Assembly: GCA_019239825.1 (NCBI GenBank)
Contig: JAFAZK010000325.1
Coordinates: 1 to 33,133, forward strand
Length of the DNA: 33,133 nt
Source of the DNA: Verrucomicrobiota bacterium
Lineage (GTDB): Bacteria; Verrucomicrobiota; Verrucomicrobiia; Chthoniobacterales; JAFAMB01
Direction: 5' to 3'
Part shown: positions 23,121 through 32,245 of the stretch, one piece after another
Layout: each line of letters begins with the position of its first letter
Position numbering within the stretch: position 1 is the stretch's first letter
Translations under genes and position numbers: made by a program
Notes under the pieces: model-generated
Database searches by the model: none
Told to the model about the DNA's origin: nothing
The model's input: only the letters and a program-made list of their open reading frames with translations

Positions 23121-24593
23121 ATGACCTCTGCGCCCCAGCAGCCTCCGTCACCTGACAAACCTGCGGTCTCGGATCAACCATCGAAACCTGCGGTCAAGCC
23201 GGCTCGTAAGCGTCGCCGTTGGCTGCTCGTGCTCGGGATATTGATGGCCGCAATCCTCCTTTTCTTAGGAGTTCCGCGTGTGATCCACGCGTTTAACACC
23301 ATCTCGACCGATGACGCCTATGTGAATGGGTATGTGACGTTTGTCGCGCCGCGCGTGAGCGGTCAGGTAATCCGGGTTCTGGTCGATGATAATAACCGGG
23401 TGAAACAAGGTGATGTGCTGGTTGAGCTTGACCCACAGCCGTACAAGGTACAGGTCGCAATTAAACAAGCAGCGGTTAGCACCGCTCAGGCGAACCTGGT
23501 GTTAGCGCAAGATAACGTTAGGGGTTTGATCGGCCAGGCGCGGAGCAACCGGTTCAAACTCGCCCGCGCCATCGAGGACGTCGACAATCAGATTGCGTTG
23601 CTGCGAGCACGCGTTGCGACGTGGGAACAAGAAAAGGCGACTCTCGTGCTTGCTCAGCAGGAGTTTGACCGGGCTCAACGTTTGCTGGCAACGAAGGTAG
23701 TAAGCCAAGAGGACTATGACGAGCGGCGCGAAGCATTGGATGTGGCCAAAGCACAGGTGGCCCAGGCGTTGGAGTATATTTATCAGGCGCGTGTCGCTCT
23801 CGGGCTGGAGCCTCAAGCTGCTCAAGGAAAGACACTGGCCGATGTGCCGGACGATCTTGACCAGACGTTCTCTTCCGTTCGCCAAGCCCTGGAAGAACTT
23901 CGTCAAAGCGCGGCCCAGCTCGGCGTTTTTCCGTCGTCGTACGGTCTGACCCCTAAGCAAATGTTAGAAGAATTTCACCGGCGCGTTCCCGGTGGCGACT
24001 TGGATCAAATCTATTCCGAGATCGTGGAGAAGGCTCCAACTCTAAAAGTAGCTGAAACGAATTTGGTACAGGCCCAAAGCGATCTCGATGACGCCAAGCT
24101 CAACCTAAGCTACTGCACGGTCTATGCGGAAATTGACGGCGTTATTACTCGCCGCAATGTGAATCCCGGGGACAACCTTGAGGCCAGACAAAGCGTCATG
24201 GCCATCCGCTCGCTGCGTGATATCTGGATCGACGCCAATTTTAAGGAGACCCAGCTCCGCAATTTGCGCATCGGCCAACATGTCGACCTGGAGCTGGATA
24301 TGTACGGAGGGAAACACACTTTTGAGGGACGGATCTCCGGTTTCACCATGGGTACAGGTTCAACGTTGGCTTTGTTACCAGCGCAGAACGCGACGGGCAA
24401 TTTCGTTAAAGTGGTGCAGCGACTGCCGGTGCGAATCGACGTAGTCAACTACGATCCGGACAAGCTGCCGCTCTTCGTTGGGCTCTCGGTAACCCCGACA
24501 GTGGATTTGAGAAGTACGCCTACCGGTCCGAACGCCGGCAAGTTTCTTCAGGCGCCAGAACAGACCGCGGGGTCCGTTAGCCCGACGCCATGA
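23121..24593 (+). CDS. HlyD/EmrA-type membrane fusion protein
   Basis: A 490-residue periplasmic adaptor. A Pro-rich cytoplasmic N-terminus ends in KPARKRRR, then one transmembrane anchor (about 34-52, LLVLGILMAAILLFLGVP). STDDAYVNGYVTFVAPRVSG begins the lipoyl/barrel-sandwich domain, a long coiled-coil region covers about 110-340, and the second lipoyl half (YAEIDGVITRRNVNPGDNLE) and beta-barrel (IWIDANFKETQLRNLRIGQ) follow. It should link the inner-membrane pump encoded next to an outer-membrane TolC-like channel, not present here. The coiled-coil is longer than in E. coli EmrA. It overlaps the MFS gene by ATGA, implying coupled translation. Expression is probably driven by the sigma-54-like promoter just upstream. 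Confidence 0.9.
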   Translation: MTSAPQQPPSPDKPAVSDQPSKPAVKPARKRRRWLLVLGILMAAILLFLGVPRVIHAFNTISTDDAYVNGYVTFVAPRVSGQVIRVLVDDNNRVKQGDVLVELDPQPYKVQVAIKQAAVSTAQANLVLAQDNVRGLIGQARSNRFKLARAIEDVDNQIALLRARVATWEQEKATLVLAQQEFDRAQRLLATKVVSQEDYDERREALDVAKAQVAQALEYIYQARVALGLEPQAAQGKTLADVPDDLDQTFSSVRQALEELRQSAAQLGVFPSSYGLTPKQMLEEFHRRVPGGDLDQIYSEIVEKAPTLKVAETNLVQAQSDLDDAKLNLSYCTVYAEIDGVITRRNVNPGDNLEARQSVMAIRSLRDIWIDANFKETQLRNLRIGQHVDLELDMYGGKHTFEGRISGFTMGTGSTLALLPAQNATGNFVKVVQRLPVRIDVVNYDPDKLPLFVGLSVTPTVDLRSTPTGPNAGKFLQAPEQTAGSVSPTP

Positions 24594-26212
24594 ATACCAA
24601 TACGGCTGCCATATCAGTACCCTTTGAGCCGGCCAGGCCCCGAGTCTTTAACCCGTGGCTCATTGCGTTCGCAGTGGTGGTGCCGACATTTATGGAGGTG
24701 CTCGATACCACCATCGCCAATGTGGCGCTGCGCTACATCGCCGGAGGGCTCTCCGCGGCTGTTACCGACAGCGAATGGGTCATAACTAGTTATTTGGCCG
24801 CTAACGCTATTATTCTCCCGATTTCTGGTTGGCTGGCCGCGCATTTGGGGCGGCGCAACTATTTCCTGCTCTCGATCGCCATCTTTACCATCAGCTCCGG
24901 GCTGTGTGGCATGGCCACGAGCCTCGGTCAGTTAATCTTTTTCCGGGTTCTGCAGGGTCTCGCCGGCGGTGGTCTTCAACCCTCCAGTCAGGCGATTCTG
25001 CTGGATAGTTTCCCCCCGGAAAAGCAGGGGGCAGCCCAGACGCTCTTTGGCGTTGCCGCATTGCTGGCGCCCGTGATCGGACCAACCCTGGGCGGCTACA
25101 TCACCGATGAGTATTCCTGGCGGTGGATTTTCTATATCAATCTGCCAACCGGCGCGCTCGCGTTGTTTCTGTGCTGGCTCATGGTGCGGGATCCGGAGTA
25201 CCTCCGAGAGCACCGAAAGGAACTCAATAAGCGGCCGCTGAATTTCGATTTCGTCGGCCTAAGCCTGTTGGTGCTCACGATCGTCTGCTGGGAAGTGGTC
25301 TTAAGCAAAGGCCAGGAGTGGGATTGGCTCAGTGACGCTTTCGGACGCATACAAGTTTTGCTTGCCCTTTTTCTTATCGGAGGCGCCGGCCTGGTTTTTT
25401 GGGAAATGCGTCACGCCAGTCCCATCGTTAATTTCCGGCCGCTGCGTGATCGGAACTTTGCTATCTCCTCGGTGATTATTTTTCTTTCCTTCGCCGTGCT
25501 CTACGGGACTAGCACCCTTTTGCCGGCGTTATTGGAATCGCTGTTTGGCTACGACGCATTCCATGCCGGGCTGGTTCTGTCGCCATCGGGTGTTTCCGCG
25601 ATCCTGGCCCTGATCGTTGTCGGTGCATTGTTGGGCCGCAGAGTGGACGCACGTTGGCTGATTGCCGCCGGCTTATTGATTCTCGCCGCCGGTAATTTCT
25701 GGATGTCGCAACTCAACCTGGATATATCCCCCTGGCAAGCAGTCTGGCCGCGAGTGGTTATGATAGCCGGCTTGGGTATGATCTTCGCGCCATTGAATGT
25801 GGCTGCTTATCTCTACATCCCGCTTCCCTTGCGCGGCGCGGCCGTCGGCGTCTTCGCGCTACTGCGCAACGAAGGCGGCAGCTTCGGCACTTCGACCGGC
25901 CAAACGATCGTCGAGCGACGCGAGATATTCCATGCGTTGCGGCTGAACGAGGGTCTCGACCGGCTGAATCCCGCGGTGCATTCCTACTTCGGACAGGTCC
26001 AGCCAGTCTTCCTGCAATACACAGGAGATTCGGTCGCTTCGCACCGGATGGCTCTGCAGTCCCTTGAAGATCTTCGCGAACAACAGGCTTCCTCGCTTGC
26101 CTATTTTGACGCCTTCCTGATTTTCGCGGTGGTCAGCGTTCTACTCGCCATTCTGGTGTTGCTGATGAAGCGCTCCGTTGCTGAAAAAGGGGCTCATGCC
26201 GCTGCTGAGTAG
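24590..26212 (+). CDS. DHA2-family MFS drug efflux pump, EmrB/QacA type
   Basis: A 540-residue 14-helix major facilitator of the DHA2 family. Motif D1 (LDTTIANVALRYIAGG) is in helix 1, followed by WVITSYLAANAIILPISGWL, then motif A (GWLAAHLGRRNYF) after helix 2 and motif C (GVAALLAPVIGPTLGGYITD) in helix 5. It uses proton flux to export hydrophobic drugs or metabolites and, with the HlyD protein, would form a tripartite pump. Its ATG overlaps the stop of the adaptor gene by four bases, so the two are translationally coupled. It is followed by a gap with a small CCGCT/AGCGG hairpin at 26302-26314. Confidence 0.93.
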   Translation: MNTNTAAISVPFEPARPRVFNPWLIAFAVVVPTFMEVLDTTIANVALRYIAGGLSAAVTDSEWVITSYLAANAIILPISGWLAAHLGRRNYFLLSIAIFTISSGLCGMATSLGQLIFFRVLQGLAGGGLQPSSQAILLDSFPPEKQGAAQTLFGVAALLAPVIGPTLGGYITDEYSWRWIFYINLPTGALALFLCWLMVRDPEYLREHRKELNKRPLNFDFVGLSLLVLTIVCWEVVLSKGQEWDWLSDAFGRIQVLLALFLIGGAGLVFWEMRHASPIVNFRPLRDRNFAISSVIIFLSFAVLYGTSTLLPALLESLFGYDAFHAGLVLSPSGVSAILALIVVGALLGRRVDARWLIAAGLLILAAGNFWMSQLNLDISPWQAVWPRVVMIAGLGMIFAPLNVAAYLYIPLPLRGAAVGVFALLRNEGGSFGTSTGQTIVERREIFHALRLNEGLDRLNPAVHSYFGQVQPVFLQYTGDSVASHRMALQSLEDLREQQASSLAYFDAFLIFAVVSVLLAILVLLMKRSVAEKGAHAAAE

Positions 26213-26391
26213 CCAGGCGCTACTTCACAACCAAAGGCGGAATACAAATCTGCTATTAAGATTGGGGCACAGGCCAACCAATCGGGTTTAGTCTTGGCTG
26301 GCCGCTCTCAGCGGACGATTGGGACCCGTAAATGCTGGCTGATTCTCGAAAGCTTGAGCGAAACGCGAATTTTCGGACAAGGTATGTATAT

Positions 26392-26583
26392 ATGACACTG
26401 CCGGAGCGGATTGCTATAGATTCCGAGATCAGGGTCGATAAACCGTGCGTGAAAGGAACTCGGCTTGCGGTCTGCGTACTCTCGCAGAAAATGGCCAGGG
26501 GCGAGAGCGAGGCAGAACTCTTGCAAGCCTACCCTCAGTTGGAGAAAAGGAGTCTGGTCTGTGATAGAGCTCTCAACATATAG
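26392..26583 (+). pseudogene. truncated DUF433 antitoxin-like gene
   Basis: The 63-residue frame starts RIAIDSEIRVDKPCVKGTRL and continues SEAELLQAYPQL, the DUF433 helix-turn-helix domain signature found in antitoxin-like proteins, often next to a PIN-type (DUF5615) toxin. The usual C-terminal part, with a form like DIRAALAYAA, is missing. After YPQL the sequence changes to EKRSLVCDRALNI and stops inside the next gene, overlapping its start (26561) by 23 bases. No toxin gene is nearby. It looks like a gene end lost at a recombination junction. The ATG at 26392 is chosen because the domain begins there. Confidence 0.65.
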
Positions 26584-29500
26584 CCTCGAGCTGCTTCGGA
26601 ATGATAAAGAGCTTAACCTCTACCGTGGCAGTAGCGAGTACCGTGACTCTCACATTCTGGTGCTTTCACCTGCGGTGGAATATCCCGCGCCGGAAACGCT
26701 GAAACGGCTAGAGCACGAATATTCTCTCAGAAAAGAGCTGGAATCCGCTTGGGCTGCTCGGCCGATTGAGATTACTCATCACTGGAACCGCACTGTGCTC
26801 GTCTCAGAGGATCCGGGCGGTGTTCCTCTCGATCAACTCCTTGGTCAACCGTTGGAATTGGCCTTTGCGTTGCGCCTGGCGGTCGACCTTTCAGGCGTAA
26901 TCGATCGCTTGCATCAGCGGGGCATCATTCACAAGGATATTAAGCCAGCCAATGTCCTGGCTAACCCCCATACCGGCGGCTGCTGGCTGAAAGGGTTTGG
27001 TATCGCATCGCGACTCCCACGCGAACGCCAAACCGCCAAGCCACCCGAGCTGGTGGCAGGAACGCTCGCCTACATGGCGCCCGAGCAGACGGGACGGATG
27101 AATCGTTCCATCGATTCCCGGAGCGATCTCTATTCGCTCGGCGTCACGCTTTACGAAATGCTGACTGGGAGTCTTCCATTCACGGCGACCGATCCGATGG
27201 AATGGGTGCACTGCCACATTGCCAGAGATCCAGTCCCGCCCCGAGAGCGGTTAGAGAACGTCCCGGCTTGTGTCTCTGCAATCATCATGAAGCTGCTGAC
27301 CAAGACGGCTGAGGAACGCTACCAGACAGCAGCCGGCGCTGAGCGTGATCTTCGACGCTGCCTGGTCGAATGGGAAACTCAATGCCGCATCGAGGAATTC
27401 GCGCTTGGGGAACACGACACGCCAGACCGGCTACTAGTTCCCGAGAAATTGTACGGGCGCGCACACGAGATCGATACCTTGCTTGCCTCCTTTGACCGTG
27501 TCGTAGCGAGCGGCACCCCGGAGTTGGTGCTCGTCTCCGGATATTCCGGTATCGGCAAGTCCTCCGTCGTCAATGAGCTTCACAAAGTGCTGGTTCCGCC
27601 GCGCGGCCTCTTTGCATCAGGCAAGTTCGACCAGTACAAACGTGACATTCCTTATGCCACTTTAGCGCAAGCCTTTCAAAGTCTTATCCGTTCGCTTCTG
27701 AGCAAGAACGAAGCCGAGCTGCGCACTTGGCGGGACGCCCTTCATGGGGCGTTAGGGCCAAACGGATCGATTATTGTGGATCTGGTTCCCGAATTGAAGC
27801 TCATCATAGGAGAACAGCCACCGGTTCCTGCTCTTCCGCCACGGGACGCGCAACGCCGCTTCCAACTGGTGTTCCGGCGATTTATCGGGGTATTTGCACG
27901 GCCGGAACATCCGCTTGCCCTGTTCCTTGACGATCTGCAATGGCTCGACGCGGCAACGCTCGATTTGCTCGAAGATCTGGTGAGCTCCGACTTCGCAGAC
28001 AAGCCGGGTTTGCCAGCCGGAGAGGAAAAGCTACGTCGGACTTCGCAGTCGGATGTGCAGCACTTGATGTTGGTGGGCGCCTACAGAGACAACGAAGTTA
28101 ATTCCTTCCACCCGCTGATGCGCAAGCTCGAAGCCATCCGCCAAGCTGGAGCAAGAGTGAAGGAGGTCATCCTTACGCCCCTGGCCCTTTCAGACGTGGG
28201 CCGGTTGATTGCCGATGCTCTTCACATCGAACCGGAGCGGGTTACTCCGCTGGCACGACTGGTCCACGAAAAGACTGCTGGCAATCCATTTTTTGCCATT
28301 CAGTTTCTTTCTGCGCTGGCCGAGGAGGCGTTAGTCACCTTCGATCATCGCGATGGGAGATGGTTTTGGGACCTGAGTCGCATTCAGGCCAAAGGTTACA
28401 CCGATAATGTGGTGGACCTCATGGTCGGAAAGTTGAATCGCCTGCCCATCCAAACCCAGAAGGCGCTACAAGAGTTTGCCTGCCTGGGAAACAGTGCCGA
28501 GATCGCCACGCTTTGCATCGTTCACGGGACATCGGAGGAGGAGGTCCACTCGGATCTGTGGGAGGCTCTGCGTCAGGAGTTCATCGTGCGTTTGGAAGGC
28601 TCCTACAAGTTTGTCCATGACCGTGTCCAGGAAGCAGCCTATTCACTGATCCCGGAACAAGTACGCGCCGAGGCCCATTTGCGAATAGGGAGGCTGCTTA
28701 CAGCGCGCACTCCGCCAGAGCGGCGGGAAGAGGCCGTCTTTGAGATCGTCAACCAGATCAATCGCGGCGCCGCCTTGATCACGTCACAAGCCGAGCGCGA
28801 CCAAACAGCCGAGCTCAACCTTATCGCGGGCAAGCGCGCCAAGGCCTCCACAGCCTACACCTCAGCACTCAAGTATCTCATCGCCGGCGCAGCAGTTTTT
28901 GGAAATGACTCATGGGAACGCCGGCATGAGCTCGCTTTCGACCTGGAATTGAACCGAGCCGAATGCGAATTCCTGACCGGACAGTCGGCGGCTGCGGACG
29001 AGCGTCTGAAGATGCTTTTATCTCGCGCCGCAAATACGAGCGAACTAGCGACGGTCACCTGTTTGCGCGTCGATCTGTACTCGACTCTCAGCCACAGCAG
29101 CGAGCGCGCGGTTGCCGTCTTTCTCGACTATCTTCGACATTTGGGCATCGAATGGGCTCCCCATCCAACAAAAGAGGAAGCACAACGTGAATACGAGCGG
29201 ATCTGGATAAAGCTCGGAAGTCGCACGATCGAGGAGCTTATTGATCTGCCCTTGATGAGCGACCCGACATCCCTCGCGACTCTGGATGTTCTGACCAAGG
29301 TCAGCCCGCCTGCACTGTTTTCGGATCCGAACCTTGGTTCCCTCGTCTTCTGCAGGGCGATTAATCTCAGCCTCGAGCATGGCAACTGCGACGGTTCGTG
29401 CGCCGCCTATGTACACCTGAGCATGATAGCCGGTCCGTACTTCGGCAACTACAAGGATGGATTTCGATTCGGTAGGCTCGGCTATGAACTGATCGAAAAA

Positions 29501-32179
29501 CGCGGATTCAAACGCTACCAGGCCAGGACCTATTTGTTGTTCGGAAGTTTCGTCATACCATGGACGAAACATGTCCGGGCCGGCCGTGACCTGATACGCC
29601 AGGCCTTCGAATTCGCGAACAAGATCGGCGACCTCACTTTTGCGACATACAGCTGCTACAACCTGAACACGAACCTTCTGGCGGCGGGAGACCCGCTTGT
29701 TGAGGTGCAACGTGAAGCCGAGAATGGCCTCGAGTTTGCTCAAAAGGCTCGGTTTGGGCCCGTCATTGACTTCATCACCGCACAGCTCGGGCTTGTCCGG
29801 ACTCTCCTTGGTTCGACTCCGAAATTCGGCTCCTTTGACGACAGACAGTTTGATGAGCTTCGGTTCGAGCGCCATTTGGCGAGTGACCGGGTGCCGATAA
29901 CAGAGTGCTTTTATTGGATCCGAAAGCTGCAAGCTCGCTTTTTCGCTAAGGACTATCCTTCGGCCATCGATGCTGCATTGAAGGCGCAACCGCTGCTTTG
30001 GACAACACCATCACGTTTTGAATCGGCGGAGTATCACTTCTATGCTGCGCTTTCCCACGCCGCCTGCTGCGATTCCTCCTTCGCTAAAGCTTCGGAGGAC
30101 AAGTCCGTATTTCCTGACCAGTGCCGGCAGCATTTCGAGGCTTTGGCAGCTCACCACAGACAGCTCGAAGTATGGGAGGAGTATTGCCCGGAGAATTTCG
30201 AGAACCGTGTCGCGCTGACAGGCGCCGAGATCGCGCGCGTCGAAGGCCGCGAGCTCGAGGCCGAGCGTCTTTACGAACAGGCCATCCGCTCCTCACATGC
30301 TAACGGATTTGTCCACAATGAGGCGCTTGCCCACGAGCTCGCCGGACGCTTCTACGTGACACGTGGTTTCCAGAAGATCGCGCAGGCTTACTTGCGGGAC
30401 GCTCGGTACTGCTATCTCCGTTGGGGCGCCGGCGGCAAGGTGCGTCAACTCGACGAGTTATATCCGCAGCTCAGGGAAGAACAACCACTACCAGGTCCAA
30501 CGAGCACCATTGGGACACCGGTCGAACACCTGGATCTGGCTACCGTCATCAAAGTCTCGCAAGCAGTGTCGGGAGAGATCGTCTTGGAGAAATTGATCGA
30601 CACTCTCATGCGCACAGCGATTGAGCACGCGGGTGCTGAGCGCGGCCTGTTGATTCTGCCACAAGGTGTCGAGCAGCAGACAGAGGCGGAAGCCACAACC
30701 AGCGGCGACACTATCATCGTGCGTTTGCGAGAAGCATTCGTGGCCGAGGCTGCAGTGCCAGAGTCGATCGTCCATTATGTCGTGCGCACCCAGGAGAGCG
30801 TGATTCTCGACGATGCCTCAGCCCAAAATCCGTTTTCCACGGATTCGTACATCCGTCAGCGCCACGCCCGTTCGATTCTCTGCTTGCCGTTGATTAACCA
30901 GGCCAAACTTATCGGTCTGCTCTACCTCGAAAATAACCTGACCCCTCACGTTTTCACTCGGACGCGGATCGCGGTGCTGAAACTGCTCGCGTCGCAGGCC
31001 GCGATCTCCCTGGAGAATACCCGGCTGTACCGCGATCTCCGTGCTAGTGAAGATCGGTGGAGCAAACTGGCTGAGAACTCGTCAGCCGGCATTGCACTAA
31101 TTACTCCGGACGGTCGTTTCATTGCGGCAAACCTGGCTCTTCAGAAAATGCTCGGCTATACTGAGGCCGAACTCCAGGGATGTACCCTTTCGGACATCAC
31201 TCATGAAGAGGATCGTGCCGCCACCGAAGCCCGGATAGCGGAGGCAAACGAAGGGCAGCGACGAGTTTATCGTTTCGAGAAGCGCTACCTGCGCAAAGAT
31301 GGTAGTGCAATATGGGCCGACGTCAGCCTTGTCTTCGTCCCCGCAAGCGGAAGCAACTCCGCGTTTTTTTCGGCGGTTATCGTAGACCGCACCGAAGGCA
31401 AGCGCAGCGAGGAGGCGTTGCAGCGCCGTGAAACGGACCTCAGAGAGGCGCAGGCAGAGCTGGCTCACGTCTCCCGAGTGGCCACGATGGGAGAGTTGAC
31501 CGCGTCGATCGCGCACGAAGTCAATCAGCCGCTGAGTGCAGCGCTTAATAACGCTAGCGCGTGTTTACGCTGGATGGCAGCCAATGACCCAGAGGAGGCG
31601 CGGCAATCTGCCTCGCTGGTGATCTCAAATGTGCGTCGAGCCGGCGAAATCATCGCCGGGATTCGTGCGCTGGCTAAAAAGGCGCCGCCGCAACAGGAAC
31701 CACTCGACATAAACGAAACGATTCTTGAAGTCTTCGCCTTGGTCCGCAACGCGCTGCACTCGAATCAGGTTTCGCCCGAGACTGAGCTGGCAAATGATCT
31801 GCCTCTGATCATCGGAGATAGGGTCCAATTGCAACAGGTGATTCTCAATTTGCTGGTCAATGCGATCGAAGCGATGGCTGAAGTTGAAGACGATCCGCGC
31901 GTTTTGCGGGTTAGCTCGAGACAAACGATAGAACTCTCGGACAGCTCGCAGCAGGTATTAATCGCGGTCCGCGATTCGGGACCCGGGCTCGATTTGAATA
32001 GCCTTAATCGTCTGTTTGATACCTTCTATACGACTAAGCCTCAAGGCCTGGGCATGGGGTTGGCGATCAGCAGATCCATTATCGAGGCTCATGGAGGACG
32101 CCTGTGGGCGGAGAATGCGGCTAAAGGCGCTGTGTTCCAATTTACGTTACCGATTTTTGCGGAGGCGACTTTGCAGTGA
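26561..32179 (+). CDS. giant kinase-like/AAA-ATPase/TPR-like/GAF/PAS histidine kinase, copy B
   Basis: A 1872-residue paralogue of copy A with the same order: kinase-like domain (about 5-265; Asp126 of HKD, GFG in place of DFG, no strand-3 Lys), ATPase (Walker A Lys333, Walker B Asp457-Asp458), TPR-like helical region, GAF (about 1323-1490), PAS (about 1495-1615), HisKA with His1652 in SIAHEVNQPLSAALN, HATPase (DSGPGLD, GLGMGLAISRS). The GTG at 26561 is chosen over the open frame upstream because its product aligns with the start of copy A and AAGGAG lies 8 bases before it. A short palindromic insertion in frame (DSSFAKASEDKSV, 1171-1183) is absent from copy A. The stop codon is the TGA of a heptamer array that continues downstream. 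The FixJ-type regulator at 32574 is the likely partner. Confidence 0.92.
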   Translation: MIELSTYSLELLRNDKELNLYRGSSEYRDSHILVLSPAVEYPAPETLKRLEHEYSLRKELESAWAARPIEITHHWNRTVLVSEDPGGVPLDQLLGQPLELAFALRLAVDLSGVIDRLHQRGIIHKDIKPANVLANPHTGGCWLKGFGIASRLPRERQTAKPPELVAGTLAYMAPEQTGRMNRSIDSRSDLYSLGVTLYEMLTGSLPFTATDPMEWVHCHIARDPVPPRERLENVPACVSAIIMKLLTKTAEERYQTAAGAERDLRRCLVEWETQCRIEEFALGEHDTPDRLLVPEKLYGRAHEIDTLLASFDRVVASGTPELVLVSGYSGIGKSSVVNELHKVLVPPRGLFASGKFDQYKRDIPYATLAQAFQSLIRSLLSKNEAELRTWRDALHGALGPNGSIIVDLVPELKLIIGEQPPVPALPPRDAQRRFQLVFRRFIGVFARPEHPLALFLDDLQWLDAATLDLLEDLVSSDFADKPGLPAGEEKLRRTSQSDVQHLMLVGAYRDNEVNSFHPLMRKLEAIRQAGARVKEVILTPLALSDVGRLIADALHIEPERVTPLARLVHEKTAGNPFFAIQFLSALAEEALVTFDHRDGRWFWDLSRIQAKGYTDNVVDLMVGKLNRLPIQTQKALQEFACLGNSAEIATLCIVHGTSEEEVHSDLWEALRQEFIVRLEGSYKFVHDRVQEAAYSLIPEQVRAEAHLRIGRLLTARTPPERREEAVFEIVNQINRGAALITSQAERDQTAELNLIAGKRAKASTAYTSALKYLIAGAAVFGNDSWERRHELAFDLELNRAECEFLTGQSAAADERLKMLLSRAANTSELATVTCLRVDLYSTLSHSSERAVAVFLDYLRHLGIEWAPHPTKEEAQREYERIWIKLGSRTIEELIDLPLMSDPTSLATLDVLTKVSPPALFSDPNLGSLVFCRAINLSLEHGNCDGSCAAYVHLSMIAGPYFGNYKDGFRFGRLGYELIEKRGFKRYQARTYLLFGSFVIPWTKHVRAGRDLIRQAFEFANKIGDLTFATYSCYNLNTNLLAAGDPLVEVQREAENGLEFAQKARFGPVIDFITAQLGLVRTLLGSTPKFGSFDDRQFDELRFERHLASDRVPITECFYWIRKLQARFFAKDYPSAIDAALKAQPLLWTTPSRFESAEYHFYAALSHAACCDSSFAKASEDKSVFPDQCRQHFEALAAHHRQLEVWEEYCPENFENRVALTGAEIARVEGRELEAERLYEQAIRSSHANGFVHNEALAHELAGRFYVTRGFQKIAQAYLRDARYCYLRWGAGGKVRQLDELYPQLREEQPLPGPTSTIGTPVEHLDLATVIKVSQAVSGEIVLEKLIDTLMRTAIEHAGAERGLLILPQGVEQQTEAEATTSGDTIIVRLREAFVAEAAVPESIVHYVVRTQESVILDDASAQNPFSTDSYIRQRHARSILCLPLINQAKLIGLLYLENNLTPHVFTRTRIAVLKLLASQAAISLENTRLYRDLRASEDRWSKLAENSSAGIALITPDGRFIAANLALQKMLGYTEAELQGCTLSDITHEEDRAATEARIAEANEGQRRVYRFEKRYLRKDGSAIWADVSLVFVPASGSNSAFFSAVIVDRTEGKRSEEALQRRETDLREAQAELAHVSRVATMGELTASIAHEVNQPLSAALNNASACLRWMAANDPEEARQSASLVISNVRRAGEIIAGIRALAKKAPPQQEPLDINETILEVFALVRNALHSNQVSPETELANDLPLIIGDRVQLQQVILNLLVNAIEAMAEVEDDPRVLRVSSRQTIELSDSSQQVLIAVRDSGPGLDLNSLNRLFDTFYTTKPQGLGMGLAISRSIIEAHGGRLWAENAAKGAVFQFTLPIFAEATLQ
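30071..30106 (+). repeat. in-frame palindromic insertion giving SSFAKASEDKS
   Basis: The DNA between residues 1171 and 1182 of copy B contains CCTCC...GGAGG (30075-30098) around GCTAAAGC. Translation is DSSFAKASEDKS, in a region where copy A shows ordinary sequence of a different kind (AAFRNQVPPEKQ). I recall closely similar FAKASEDK peptides in unrelated proteins of soil bacteria, which would mark a dispersed palindromic element inserted within genes, like the Rickettsia palindromic elements. The paralogue comparison is visible here; the wider occurrence is from memory. Confidence 0.65.
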
Positions 32180-32243
32180 GCGATAAGCGGTAAGCAGCAA
32201 ATAGTAAGCAGTGAGCAGTAAGAGGTAAGCAGTGAGCGGTTTA
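32174..32243 (+). repeat. left heptamer array of four-helix-bundle cassette
   Basis: Ten 7-bp units in unbroken register: CAGTGAG, CGATAAG, CGGTAAG, CAGCAAA, TAGTAAG, CAGTGAG, CAGTAAG, AGGTAAG, CAGTGAG, CGGTTTA. The first unit supplies the CAG-TGA end of the kinase gene. The segment 32203-32221 is a perfect inverted copy of 32545-32563 on the other side of the small gene. Confidence 0.88.
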
Positions 32244-32245
32244 CT

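Noticed and set aside
29045-29989. 314-codon open frame antisense to giant kinase B
   Set aside because: It lies wholly within the TPR-coding part of a well-supported gene; its product has no recognisable motif and the frame is explained by codon bias of the sense gene.
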